Part shown: piece by piece, positions 26,401 to 34,573 of the stretch | Position numbering within the stretch: position 1 is the stretch's first letter | Layout of the letters: each line of letters starts with the position of its first letter | Source: a virus | Strand: one strand, 5' to 3' | Length of the DNA: 57,572 nt | Virus record (IMG/VR): IMGVR_UViG_3300032053_005511 | Span: 1 to 57,572 of that record | Program-made: the position numbers and the translations under genes | The notes under the pieces: generated by a model | The model's database searches: none | What the model was told of the DNA's origin: nothing | What the model saw: only the letters and a program-made list of their open reading frames with translations

Positions 26401-29400
26401 GGTACTTCACGCGCTTCACAAGCTTATCTACCTTTTGAGTAAGACTGGCTGACGTGGACCCCTTAGGTATCGTGATCTCAGCTAGGTCACTCTCAGCACT
26501 CTTTAGGTCTTTCTTTACGTTGATGGTGCTCAATATTCTCTTGATGCCTGCGCCACCCGTAACTGCCCCGTTAGAATCTAGCGGTACAATAGCTCCATTC
26601 TTAGCCACTGCCTTCTCACCATAAACTATTGAATCGTAGTTAGTTCTGGTAAGGCCAGCTACCTTTTGGATAGCTCCTTCAAACACAGGGTTCGGCACAG
26701 GCTCAGCTAGCTTAACGTGCGTCCAATTCTTACCGCCGTGCCCACCAGTCAACCTAGGGTCAAACAGACCACCGGTCTTGGGCTTAGGCTCGCCATTATC
26801 GTCTAGCTTGGCGTGCGTAAGGTCCATAGGCCTAGGCAGCTCACCCTTGGACATCGCCAGTATCTGCTTGTCAGTAAGCGGACTCAGCTGAAGCTGATGA
26901 CCCTTCTTCTCCATGTTGATGCCAGCGGCCTTCAACATCTCAGTGAACTTATGAAAAGCAAACGTTGGTCTTGGAGTAGGCAGAGGCGTCCCGTTTTGAA
27001 TGGCGCCCCATACATCCAGATGCTGTGACTCCCAGCGCTTACCTGGGTGAGTCTGTGGATCTACCCCCTCGCTCTTCCAAGTCTGCATCTCTCGGATGTT
27101 GGCCTTAGCACCATGAGCTAGAAGCACGTTCATGCCCAGCATACCGATACTCTGCCCGCCCGTCTTAGCCCCAGACACAGGCATGAGGTTCATGTCGTAG
27201 GTCTCTGGCTCATGCCCAGAACCCGGCAACCCCATGCCAGAACGAGCTGATATCTTCTTATCAACTTGTATCGCCAACTTAAGGATGTGCTGTCGTCCAA
27301 CTAGGGCCTTGCCCATAGACTTACCCGTAGTTGGGTCATGCAACTCCTCAGTGTCACTAAGCCCGTGGGCAGCTAGTTCCTTCTGTACCTTCTCAAGCTG
27401 GTCATCAGGATCGAAGTTGTGTGCCATGTAGACCTTACCGGTCTTATGAGCAATCTTAGCTGCAGCTGTTTCTAACACCTGCCCCATGTTCATACGTCCA
27501 GGAATACCGGATGGATTCAGTAGTATCTCAAGCGGTTTACCATTGCTGGTATGTGGCATGTCCTTATCTGGGATGATCAGAGTGACAATACCTTTGTTGC
27601 CGTACCTACCGGCTATCTTGTCACCTATCTGCATAGGCTCATTGGTGCGCACGTGCACGACGTGCTCATTACCCTGCTTGTGAACGCTAACTACCTCACC
27701 AGGATTGTCAGAGGTCCAACGTAAACTTACGTCTGTATGTGCCCCTGATAGGCTTCTCCTGATAGCAGAAGCACCCATACGATCTTTCAGATTGAAAGGA
27801 CGCATAGCAACAACTAACGGATCGCCAGTCTTTACGTGCTGGCCTACGAGGACAACACCGTTCTTGTCTACCTTCTTGTACTGCTCCTGTGTGAACGCTC
27901 CTGGGTGCTCTACTTCAAAGTGCTCTTTGGCCGTCACAGTCTTCTCATCAAGCATGATGGAAGGCTTGTGCATGTGCTCACTCGTTAACTTCTTAGCTGC
28001 AGTGGCACTGATGACTACACCGTCTTCGAAGTTGTACCCTTTATACGGAGTGTAGGCAGCCCGCAGATTTGTACCAAGTGCGAGTACACCGTTCTTAGTG
28101 AAGTTGGTATCTGCCAACACCTGGCCATGCTTAACCTTATCTCCCACCTTCACGATGGCGGTAGAGTTTAGGTAGCTCTTCGGGTCATTTAACGGGAAGT
28201 ACCGGTACAGCTGGACGTCGTGTAGCTTCCCCTTGTCGTCCTTAATTACTACCAAGTCGTCCTTAACAGCATGTACGTGACCAGCTACTGGAGAGATATG
28301 ACTAGACTTCTTACCCGTCATTTCCTCAAAGGTACGTATACCTTCTGTGCTTGACCCAGTAGCGCTCTGTACCAGTGGTGCTTCTCGATGTACTAACGAG
28401 ATAGCCTGCTCTATGTGATGGGTAGCATAGGTGGCCCTGTTACCCGAGTTGTTGCTCAGGAAGGGTATTAAGTTGGAGCTGATATTGAATATCTGAGCTG
28501 GGTTTCTCAGAAGGTAGTGAGCATCAGAAAACTTACCCTCTTCTATAGCGTTGGCAGGTCCAGCCATCTTGGTGATAGCGTACCTAGCTACTGGCTTACC
28601 GTTCTTCCACACTACCTGGTCGGGCAGTACAACACGCGAAGACATGAACGTGCCCGCACCGACCATGTCTGTCTTGTGCGTCTTTAGATTGTACAGTGGT
28701 ATCTTTGCTTCGTTACCAATCTTACGAAGCCCCATTGGCAAGCGAGAGTTGATACCAGTCTTCTCACTCTCTGGGGTATGTATGGGATCTATGAACCCTA
28801 GGTTAGACGGGTTAATGAATTTAGCTTCGTCGTTCACCTGCTGTGTACTCTGAATACCGCCGGGCCCCATGATGGTGGTGCCTTGCGCAGACGCCATCAT
28901 CTCTATGGGGTTAATCTGGTCTGGTACTTCAGAGGCACTGTTCTTGGTAAACGTCTCACGTATTGGTTTGTTAAACGTGTCGAACTTAACGACGTCACGA
29001 ACACTGGTAGCTGTGTTGATTTTACGTGTGAACTTACCGCGTATGGCGTTCTTCGTTTTCCAGTGGCCTAACTTCTCGTACGCGAAGTCCCCAACAGTAT
29101 GTAAGTCCTTAAACACCAGTGAGTCTCGATCATCCTCCGGATGACCAGCCTGCACTGCCAACATCTTCTGCGTAGCCAGGTGGAGAGCTTCACCATTAGC
29201 TCTGTCTAACGGCTTACCAAGCGAGATATTGGTAGCCTCCGGGCGCAGTATGGACTCGTTGAGTACAGTAACTACGTGAGTCTCAGCTTCTGTCTTATCC
29301 GTGGGAGCACGCTTCTTGTCCACCTTGAAGAAGCGATCTACTGCTGTGTGTACCCCACGGGCGTTCTGGTTAGCCTGCAGTATGTCTTTACCCCAAGACT

Positions 29401-29944
29401 TCTCAAGCTGATCGTCAGTGACCCCCATGGTCTGCATGATCGGGTACATGTTGATGGCCTCGGAAGTACCCCGGCTCATCATGAACAACTTAGTAGCTGG
29501 CTTAAAGGTTATGTCAAAAGACGCTTTGTTAGGGACGTTAAATTTTGCAGCTAGCTGTCCAGACCTACCACGCTTCACGTAAACACCGGGCTTTAAACGC
29601 CACTGGTTACCAACCTGGTACTCTTGCCCATCAATGATCTGGCTGTACCTAGGAGTAACCATAGGTATCTCAGCTATGCGTACTTTCCGCGTGTCTACCG
29701 TAGTACCAGTAGCCGTGTTCTTCAGAGACATGGTGGCGTAGACGGGGGCAGCCCAGCTAACGCCTGCCTTCTTTGCCTCTAGCTGAGCTTTTATGTCGTC
29801 AGGGCCAAGCTTGCCCTCATCCACCTCTAGGTGGTCGAGATGCAAAGTTTGCAGCTTACCGTGCACTGGAAAGTAATCACGTACACCATCGAGTACGCGG
29901 TCTCTAAAGTGCCGATACGCCTCTGCGTGGTCTAGATAGGCCAT
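23489..29944 (-). CDS. Single-chain beta/beta-prime RNA polymerase
   Basis: This 2151-residue protein is one open frame covering both large subunits of a multisubunit RNA polymerase. The beta half (about 1-990) shows IIDGQEYQVGNQWRLKPGVY, NPSNLGFIDPIHTPE (fork region), GYNFEDGVVIS (636) and GDKIAGRYGNKGIV (774). The beta-prime half (about 1000-2151) shows GGLFDPRLTGG, RPVLMKRDPALHRHSLLAF and the catalytic NADFDGD (1414-1420). It also has the bridge region SYSEGLDVGEYWTQMQGARAG, zinc cysteines at NDCGT and CEHAKGLCQKC, and the trigger loop GIIAAQALGERSVQLTLKAF (1852). The N-terminal beta-prime zinc cluster is missing and the clamp coiled coil is short. No alpha or omega is nearby. It heads a virion operon and diverges from an early promoter, so it may transcribe late genes; that is inference. 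Confidence 0.93.
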   Translation of the reverse strand: MAYLDHAEAYRHFRDRVLDGVRDYFPVHGKLQTLHLDHLEVDEGKLGPDDIKAQLEAKKAGVSWAAPVYATMSLKNTATGTTVDTRKVRIAEIPMVTPRYSQIIDGQEYQVGNQWRLKPGVYVKRGRSGQLAAKFNVPNKASFDITFKPATKLFMMSRGTSEAINMYPIMQTMGVTDDQLEKSWGKDILQANQNARGVHTAVDRFFKVDKKRAPTDKTEAETHVVTVLNESILRPEATNISLGKPLDRANGEALHLATQKMLAVQAGHPEDDRDSLVFKDLHTVGDFAYEKLGHWKTKNAIRGKFTRKINTATSVRDVVKFDTFNKPIRETFTKNSASEVPDQINPIEMMASAQGTTIMGPGGIQSTQQVNDEAKFINPSNLGFIDPIHTPESEKTGINSRLPMGLRKIGNEAKIPLYNLKTHKTDMVGAGTFMSSRVVLPDQVVWKNGKPVARYAITKMAGPANAIEEGKFSDAHYLLRNPAQIFNISSNLIPFLSNNSGNRATYATHHIEQAISLVHREAPLVQSATGSSTEGIRTFEEMTGKKSSHISPVAGHVHAVKDDLVVIKDDKGKLHDVQLYRYFPLNDPKSYLNSTAIVKVGDKVKHGQVLADTNFTKNGVLALGTNLRAAYTPYKGYNFEDGVVISATAAKKLTSEHMHKPSIMLDEKTVTAKEHFEVEHPGAFTQEQYKKVDKNGVVLVGQHVKTGDPLVVAMRPFNLKDRMGASAIRRSLSGAHTDVSLRWTSDNPGEVVSVHKQGNEHVVHVRTNEPMQIGDKIAGRYGNKGIVTLIIPDKDMPHTSNGKPLEILLNPSGIPGRMNMGQVLETAAAKIAHKTGKVYMAHNFDPDDQLEKVQKELAAHGLSDTEELHDPTTGKSMGKALVGRQHILKLAIQVDKKISARSGMGLPGSGHEPETYDMNLMPVSGAKTGGQSIGMLGMNVLLAHGAKANIREMQTWKSEGVDPQTHPGKRWESQHLDVWGAIQNGTPLPTPRPTFAFHKFTEMLKAAGINMEKKGHQLQLSPLTDKQILAMSKGELPRPMDLTHAKLDDNGEPKPKTGGLFDPRLTGGHGGKNWTHVKLAEPVPNPVFEGAIQKVAGLTRTNYDSIVYGEKAVAKNGAIVPLDSNGAVTGGAGIKRILSTINVKKDLKSAESDLAEITIPKGSTSASLTQKVDKLVKRVKYLRALDASGTHPVDAYLLHNLPIIPPAMRPASVLPDGTISWADMNGLYSKFAQVNEQLKDPVISKNLSDTAKKQIRADLYDAVRAIVGHGTASEDNLKGVLLQIHGSQPKHGYFQKTLLSRKQDLTMRSVIVPEPSLSVDEVGLPRDKATTLFRPFIVRKLVEIGAAKSPIAAQELIANKDESVNRALDLVAAERPVLMKRDPALHRHSLLAFTPKIVSGRAIQIHPLVTTGYNADFDGDTMSIYVPVSTEAVAEARKMMPSNHLFNEATGHVMFVPTLESALGLYKLSLTNKDTKKTFHNPVDAIKSVQLGQLHVNDLATIGGVKTTVGRMLMANALPKEMQKGMLDDHGKILDKKNMTALFLNLANNHSGDYGTVADKLKDLGNGMSSGIITVAHPAGSGPAVIKAAENSKAELFHIPVGTHSLSLKDLETDKSTRDPILHAAQKEVDAINKSTIIPKADKERRAMLVWDKAGTTLKNAHLKNDKHNNLLDMYKAGVKPGWEQYKQLVLAPILVADASGKIVPVPIRKSYSEGLDVGEYWTQMQGARAGNIKKVQEVRDPGYFSKKLINATMNLVVTSNDCGTKAGVALPATSNDVQDRILAKDFSSKGLHTPAGTVLSPDIVTQIRAADKESHLLVRSPLKCEHAKGLCQKCSGLSATGKPYPIGTNLGIIAAQALGERSVQLTLKAFHSGGVVQAGGANALSAFAKVDQLTKLPEDIPDSATLAMRSGRIDKIEKDPTGVVVWIAGHPHHVGKDRVGMGLQEELPHAREQRGYIAWKPPVVGAHFEAGDVLTDPNRTVVNPHHLYKATGSIERVQNFLTKELHGAYSSEGIRRQHVELAVKAMSNLTKIRDPGDSEDIIKGEFHPTSVIKALNTQLVKDGKQPVVHTPVIAGVDMMPLRVQEDWMAKMYHNRIRETVMEAAATGARSDLHGLHPVPGAVYGAEFGYTEKDQLEPGLRHLKNVPSHAY

Positions 29945-29986
29945 TTCTGTAGCTATCCTAGCAGACTACAGGTCCCCATAACAATC

Positions 29987-30016
29987 AAGCAAGTATTTAG
30001 CTGTATAGGGGATAAG
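29987..30016 (+). promoter_or_regulatory. Promoter P2, early operon
   Basis: The -35-like AAGCAA is at 29987-29992 and the -10-like GATAAG at 30011-30016, with an 18-base spacer containing GCTGT and a GGG just before the -10, as in the 33954 promoter. It faces right, away from the RNA polymerase gene, and lies 17 bases before the first start codon of the 30033-33919 gene run. Confidence 0.65.
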
Positions 30017-30032
30017 TGCCATGGAGGTACTA

Positions 30033-30158
30033 ATGACTGGACCTAATGATGATGACGACAATAACTCAGGAAGTTCCTTTGAGTTCGACGTAGATTCACT
30101 GTTCGACATCCCTGAGGAGACGTTCTCCGACGACGGGCAGGACAACGCCAAAGAGTGA
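30033..30158 (+). CDS. 41-residue acidic micro-protein
   Basis: This is the first gene after promoter P2. It has a GGAGG site 7 bases before the ATG. The protein is very acidic, with an N-terminal run of four Asp and a SFEFDVDSLFDIPEETF core. Small acidic early proteins of phages often bind and block a host enzyme or mimic DNA. That is family-level knowledge, not a demonstrated role here. Its stop overlaps the next GTG start. Confidence 0.6.
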   Translation: MTGPNDDDDNNSGSSFEFDVDSLFDIPEETFSDDGQDNAKE

Positions 30159-30235
30159 GCCTGTTCTTCTGGGCGTTCATAACCGGAGTATTTAACGGGC
30201 TACTACTATGGGTACGTAGCCAACAACAAACGTAG
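30155..30235 (+). CDS. 26-residue membrane micro-protein
   Basis: The start is a GTG within the GTGA overlap of the previous stop. The peptide MSLFFWAFITGVFNGLLLWV plus a short polar tail is one hydrophobic transmembrane helix. It has no Shine-Dalgarno of its own and would rely on translational coupling. A GGAGGT site for the next gene overlaps its end. Its coding nature rests on the overlap, the intact frame and the coherent membrane helix. Roles such as membrane poisoning, superinfection exclusion or holin help are only possibilities. Confidence 0.45.
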   Translation: MSLFFWAFITGVFNGLLLWVRSQQQT

Positions 30236-30250
30236 GAGGTAAAGCTACTC

Positions 30251-30832
30251 ATGCTGGTTAATCCTTCCCAGGATCAACTGTTCACATTTCCTGGCACCAG
30301 AATGATACAAGAATCCTTTGGCATCATTGGCTACCAGATAGCTGACACAGGGGTAAGTAACAGGCTGTGGACAATACAAAGCCTGTACGCCCCTATCTCT
30401 GGCAGAGCTCTGGGTGGCATTAGAGCAAAGCTGGTAGACCAAAAGGGTTTCTTCACGTTCTGCAACCAGCGTGATCTAGAGGTGCTGCTGGAGATTGCTG
30501 AGCCAGGGGATTGGTGCCCCTGGCTCAGCAGTGAGTATCTGTCCCCGACTGACGCTGGCTGGTACGGGCTCTGCCTAGACACAGAAGATCTCATAGATGA
30601 CCTGTACGAACGTGAATTACTTCTAAGAACACAGCACCCGGAGTTCATTCCGGAGTCCACCGAAATAACAAGGAGGGTACATATGGACCGTGGGAGTGAT
30701 GCCACTGAACTATTGATACTCCTAAGAGACATGGACATGGACACGGGTGCATACCCAGACATGAGAATCGAAACCCTTGACCGTAGGTGGTTAAGAGTCG
30801 AACGAGAAGCTGTAGTGTGGAAGAGACTCTAG
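30251..30832 (+). CDS. Unknown early protein
   Basis: This 193-residue protein is preceded by GGAGGT 10 bases upstream. It has a mixed alpha/beta N-terminal half (FGIIGYQIADTG, GFFTFCNQRDLEVLLEIA) and an acidic helical C-terminus (ATELLILLRDMDMD). I recognise no motif. It is the third gene of the P2 operon and overlaps the start of the next Cys-rich gene. Confidence 0.6.
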   Translation: MLVNPSQDQLFTFPGTRMIQESFGIIGYQIADTGVSNRLWTIQSLYAPISGRALGGIRAKLVDQKGFFTFCNQRDLEVLLEIAEPGDWCPWLSSEYLSPTDAGWYGLCLDTEDLIDDLYERELLLRTQHPEFIPESTEITRRVHMDRGSDATELLILLRDMDMDTGAYPDMRIETLDRRWLRVEREAVVWKRL

Positions 30833-31389
30833 AGGTAGATGCTGCGCTAGAGCGGGAGCTGTACAAGAGTGGGCATGTCTGCAGAAGCTGCCTAGACACA
30901 ATATTGTACGCAGATGAGGTATACCTACTACAGGTTGGCTACGCAGCAATACAACCTAGTGGTATCGAGGTATGCCCGATAGATGGCTACGACCCACACT
31001 TCTTTGAGTTCACTTGCTGGGAGCACGTGATAGAAGAGCTGAGGGAGACTGTAGAAGACCTCCCGCCACTGATAGATGATTACGCTGTACTGGAGTGCAG
31101 CTGCTGCTCCAGCGGCATTCGGGAAATGGAAGTAATGGGGCTCGCCACCTACGGCGAGCTCCACTGCTCTAAGCGCTCCCCAGAAGACCAAGGCACTCCT
31201 ACTTTTAGTAGTTTAGATGACTCACCAACAGTCATCTGTATCAGCTGCCTAAAAAGGCTGAGTGAGGACTTCCGGCTGTGGCCGCATATCTCACAGGGTA
31301 ACGAGTGCGCTGAAGGTACCCACTTCAGGTGTTGGCGCTATGGGTGTTCTGAATTCTGCATGGTTAACGCACCGAACGGGAAATACTAA
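30817..31389 (+). CDS. Cys-rich probable zinc-binding early protein
   Basis: This protein of about 190 residues has several CxxC-type pairs: CRSC near the start, LECSCC in the middle and ICISC later, plus single Cys and His. They suggest two or more zinc ribbons or treble clefs. I chose the GTG at 30817, which keeps the overlap with the previous gene to 16 bases; GTG at 30787 is the alternative. The stop overlaps the start of the MoxR gene as TAATG. The function is unknown; zinc-ribbon early proteins often bind nucleic acid or host proteins. Confidence 0.55.
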   Translation: MEETLEVDAALERELYKSGHVCRSCLDTILYADEVYLLQVGYAAIQPSGIEVCPIDGYDPHFFEFTCWEHVIEELRETVEDLPPLIDDYAVLECSCCSSGIREMEVMGLATYGELHCSKRSPEDQGTPTFSSLDDSPTVICISCLKRLSEDFRLWPHISQGNECAEGTHFRCWRYGCSEFCMVNAPNGKY

Positions 31390-32612
31390 TGGGCAAAGAT
31401 ACAGTAGTGAAGAAGGACAGTCTGCCGGACGTAGAGCCGTACTTCGAGGATATCGTGTACTGCTCCTTGCTGGTACCGGTTAGAGGCAACCCCAATAGTC
31501 CAGACTGCATGTGGGGTTTGCCCTGCATCTTCTGGGGGCTTAGCGGCATCGCTAAGACTGGGCGAATAGAACTGGGTGCAGCCAAGGCTGGGCTGCACTG
31601 CGAGGTGGTGTACCCGGCTACTAAGCAGCCTGAGGACTTCTCAGGTGTGCTGGTTCCTGGGCCCAAGGGGATCACGATAGAGTGCATGATGCCCGCCATC
31701 CGTAAGCTTATGGAGGTGGGCTCTGGTGTTCTGGTCATTGATGAGGCCAGCTGTGCACCACCGGCTGTCCAGGGTGCTGCTATGAGTACCGTGTACGAGC
31801 GCAAGGTAGGGGACATGAAGATGTCCAATAACATCCGAATCCTACTAGCAGCGAACCCACCAGAGCACGCAGCAGGTGGTTGGGCTTTAGAAGCTGCGTT
31901 CGCCAACAGGATGGCACACTTCAATATTGGTGTGATGCCTGTGGACAAGTGGGGTGAGTACCTCATGTCAGAGGACGACGACGTGGCAGTAACCCCCATA
32001 ACTGACGGGGAAGAGCTGGTTAAGAAGAACTGGAACAGGCACTGGGCTGCTGTAAAAGGCTCCCTCTATGCGTTCATGCGCAGTAACAACAGTGTCTTCC
32101 ACAGTCAGCCAACCCCTGGTAGCCCTGCTGCTGGGTTGCCATGGCCTTCACCACGCACTTGGTACATGGCTGGCCGAGCCATCGCCACAGTGCGTTGTCT
32201 AGGTCTGCCTAAGCAGCTAGAGACCATCCTCGTGCAAGGGCTGGTAGGTGAGGGTGCGTCTACAGAGTGGGCCGCGTGGGAAGCAGATGCAGACCTCCCA
32301 GATCCCCTTGACGTCCTAGAGAAGGGCTGGAAGGTAGACTCCAAGAGGTTGGATAGGTCCATCGCAGTCTGTGGAAGCTTCACGGCCCTGGTGGTGGGGA
32401 CTACCGATAAGAGTGAGCGTGTACGCCTAGCTGCCCTAGCATGGGAACGTTTGTTCGACATGACAGAGGCTGGCCTGACAGACATCGCAGGTATAGCTGT
32501 GAAGATTCTGATAAACAAGAAGCTGGGGCGTAAAGACCATGCGAGCCTAGAAGCCGTAGCCGCCAAAGTCGTTCTTAAGGTTGGACTCAGTGATGCATCC
32601 AAGTACCTCTGA
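31389..32612 (+). CDS. MoxR-like AAA+ ATPase
   Basis: This 407-residue protein has a Walker A GLSGIAKT near residues 50-57 (Ala replaces the usual Gly before Lys) and a Walker B GVLVIDEAS (about 116-124). A sensor-1 region ILLAANPPEHAAGGWAL follows, then a helical lid. The order and the NPPE-type sensor are typical of MoxR ATPases, which act as chaperones with VWA-domain partners. The stop overlaps the ATG of the VWA gene as TGATG, so a complex is likely. In phages the target is unknown; remodelling of a host or phage metalloprotein complex is one option. Confidence 0.75.
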   Translation: MGKDTVVKKDSLPDVEPYFEDIVYCSLLVPVRGNPNSPDCMWGLPCIFWGLSGIAKTGRIELGAAKAGLHCEVVYPATKQPEDFSGVLVPGPKGITIECMMPAIRKLMEVGSGVLVIDEASCAPPAVQGAAMSTVYERKVGDMKMSNNIRILLAANPPEHAAGGWALEAAFANRMAHFNIGVMPVDKWGEYLMSEDDDVAVTPITDGEELVKKNWNRHWAAVKGSLYAFMRSNNSVFHSQPTPGSPAAGLPWPSPRTWYMAGRAIATVRCLGLPKQLETILVQGLVGEGASTEWAAWEADADLPDPLDVLEKGWKVDSKRLDRSIAVCGSFTALVVGTTDKSERVRLAALAWERLFDMTEAGLTDIAGIAVKILINKKLGRKDHASLEAVAAKVVLKVGLSDASKYL

Positions 32613-33919
32613 TGGCTAAAGAAAAGCAATGCCTGGAGGCCCTGGCAACAGCCAGGGCTCTAGTAGTATCTCGCGCACCGTACTTCGCCAAAACCCTTTA
32701 TGGGTTAGTGCCTGTACTTGCTCCTATAGGTACCTTAGGAGTTTCCAAAAGCATGGTGTTGACCGTAGACCCTGAGTGGTACACGAAGCACAATGCAGAA
32801 GAAGCTGCTGGGTTACTCGTGCATGAGTGCATGCATATTCTGCGCGACGTAGCCAGGCTGGATGCACTACCAGACCACTACCAGGCTAATCTGGCTGGGG
32901 ACATAGCCATAAACCAGGACCTCAGAAATGCTGGTTGGCAACTGCCTGCTGGAGGAGCATACCCAGAACAATACGGCTTCCCTACTAATCTTTCTCTGGA
33001 GCAGTACTACGATCTGCTAGAGACCAGAGCAAAGAAGAGTAAGAAAGGTGAGGGGACCGCTGGTGCTGCTAAGGATGGCGATACGAAGGATGGTGAGGGC
33101 CACGGTAAACCACAGGTAACCAACGGGCAGTGTGGTAGCTGTGCTGGTAACCCACACGCTGGTGAGGGAACATCCCAAGAAGCTAAAGAGCATGGGCGTG
33201 CTCCGGCAGATGTCCTTCGTATCAAGAAGGAGACAGCTAAGGACGTTAAGAAAGCCACGTCTACGCTAACTGCCAGTAACCGTGGGTACATGCCAGCTGG
33301 TCTAGAAGACCTGGTGGACTTCGAAGAGCAGCCTTCCATCATCCCGTGGCGTACTAAGCTAGGTAGGGTAGTTAGACGTACCAGTGGTCGTGCGATTGCT
33401 GGTACACGCGATTACTCTTTCCGTCGCCCAGCTAAGAGGTCTTACTTCACAGGCATCCTCAGGCCTGGGATGATAGACCGCAAGATTGAGATATGCCTGA
33501 TACGTGACACGTCAGGGTCAATGGGAGATGTTCAGATCAACTCTGTTAATTCAGAGATCATAGCCATCTTGAAACAGCTAGGAGTAGAACGCGCCTGGCT
33601 GTTAGATGCTGACGCCGAGGTAGCTTGTGAGCCAAGAAGAGTCAGTGTTCATGAGGTGCCGGACCTGAAGCTGTATGGCAGAGGGGGCACTAGCTTCAAG
33701 CCAGCTATAGCAGCTGCCTTAAAGCTGAGACCAAAGCCAGACGTTATCATCTACCTAACTGACGGAGATGGAGATGCCCCAGCTACTCCACCAGTAGGGA
33801 CAGAGGTTGTCTGGTGTGTAGTCCCGTCAGGTTGGGGTAGGAAGCCAGCTGACTGGGGACACTTGGTAGTTGTCAGTGACGACCTCAAGCTCAGAGAGCC
33901 GTATAACCAAGTGGACTAG
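32612..33919 (+). CDS. VWA-domain protein with HExxH metallopeptidase-like N-terminus
   Basis: This 435-residue protein has, in the N-terminal domain, LLVHECMHILRD (HExxH at 71-75) followed by AGDIAINQDL, as in DUF2201-type putative metallopeptidases. A Gly/Lys/Glu-rich linker (about 145-200) with two CxxC-like Cys leads to a C-terminal von Willebrand A domain. Its MIDAS motif DTSGSMG starts near 299, with GRGGTSFKPA and YLTDGDGD as the other metal-site strands. It pairs with the MoxR ATPase upstream. Known MoxR-VWA pairs assemble or activate enzyme complexes. A rho-independent terminator follows. Confidence 0.75.
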   Translation: MAKEKQCLEALATARALVVSRAPYFAKTLYGLVPVLAPIGTLGVSKSMVLTVDPEWYTKHNAEEAAGLLVHECMHILRDVARLDALPDHYQANLAGDIAINQDLRNAGWQLPAGGAYPEQYGFPTNLSLEQYYDLLETRAKKSKKGEGTAGAAKDGDTKDGEGHGKPQVTNGQCGSCAGNPHAGEGTSQEAKEHGRAPADVLRIKKETAKDVKKATSTLTASNRGYMPAGLEDLVDFEEQPSIIPWRTKLGRVVRRTSGRAIAGTRDYSFRRPAKRSYFTGILRPGMIDRKIEICLIRDTSGSMGDVQINSVNSEIIAILKQLGVERAWLLDADAEVACEPRRVSVHEVPDLKLYGRGGTSFKPAIAAALKLRPKPDVIIYLTDGDGDAPATPPVGTEVVWCVVPSGWGRKPADWGHLVVVSDDLKLREPYNQVD

Positions 33920-33926
33920 AGAGGAG

Positions 33927-33952
33927 GGGTGGCTTAGGCCACCCTTTTCTTT
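33927..33952 (+). terminator. Rho-independent terminator after the VWA gene
   Basis: A 7-bp stem GGGTGGC/GCCACCC with a TTAG loop is followed by TTTTCTTT. It ends the P2 operon, and promoter P3 begins 2 bases later. Confidence 0.85.
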
Positions 33953-33953
33953 A

Positions 33954-33983
33954 GCTCAATTTTAGGCTGTTTTTGGGGATAAT
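33954..33983 (+). promoter_or_regulatory. Promoter P3, upstream of methyltransferase-like gene
   Basis: The -35-like GCTCAA is at 33954-33959 and the -10-like GATAAT at 33978-33983, with an 18-base spacer. From CAATTTT to GGGATAATAG it is nearly the same as promoter P1. Placed between a terminator and a single gene, it makes that gene a separate transcription unit. Confidence 0.7.
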
Positions 33984-34019
33984 AGAGATGAGGGAATCCA
34001 CCCTATGAAAGGTTACAGC

Positions 34020-34568
34020 ATGTCAAACCCATTACTGCAGGAGTTCGCAATCTCGGATGGTACATACAGCTCTCGCGCGCAGTGCGTGGACCGGTACAGC
34101 TGGGCGATACCGGATAAGGGGGCTATTGACATAATCTGCTCCCACACCCACTGCCTTGTGGAGGTGGGAGCAGGACGTGGGTACTGGGCCCACCTCATCG
34201 CCAAGCAGGGGGTCGATGTCGTAGCATACGACAAAGACCCACCGACCATCGCGGAGAACCTCTGGCACAGGGGGTCCAAGACGGAGTATTTCCCTGTGCT
34301 GCAGGGGGGACCGGAGAAGTTGGTGGGAGAGAAACACCGGGCACTGTTTCTCTGCTGGCCGCCGTACAACTCAAGTCTGGCGATCGACTGCCTGAAAGCC
34401 TACGAAGGCAACACCCTCATCTTCGTGGGTGAGGGCAAGGGCGGCTGCACGGGGAACGATGCGTTTTTCGAGTTGAGGGACCAGCTGTTCGAGTGCACCA
34501 AAAGCTACTGGATACCGCGGTGGCCAGGTCTCCACGACTACCTCTACGTGGGGAAGAGGAAGCACTAG
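34020..34568 (+). CDS. SAM-dependent methyltransferase-like protein
   Basis: This protein of about 182 residues has a Rossmann-type motif I (VEVGAGRGYWA), then an acidic end of beta-2 (VVAYDKDPP). LFLCWPPYNSS follows, resembling the (D/N)PPY catalytic motif IV of amino-methyltransferases but with Trp first. Late strands and an IPRWPGLHDYLYVGKR ending fit a small class I fold. Substrate could be DNA, RNA, protein or a small molecule; the sequence does not decide. I chose ATG 34020 with GAAAGG upstream; ATG 34005 is in frame and possible. It has its own promoter and is bounded by hairpins, like a self-contained accessory gene. Confidence 0.65.
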   Translation: MSNPLLQEFAISDGTYSSRAQCVDRYSWAIPDKGAIDIICSHTHCLVEVGAGRGYWAHLIAKQGVDVVAYDKDPPTIAENLWHRGSKTEYFPVLQGGPEKLVGEKHRALFLCWPPYNSSLAIDCLKAYEGNTLIFVGEGKGGCTGNDAFFELRDQLFECTKSYWIPRWPGLHDYLYVGKRKH

Positions 34569-34573
34569 TGCCC

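Noticed and set aside
29945-30032. A leftward promoter for the RNA polymerase gene
   Set aside because: I looked for the shared motif and for sigma70-like boxes on the minus strand and found nothing convincing, so none is listed.
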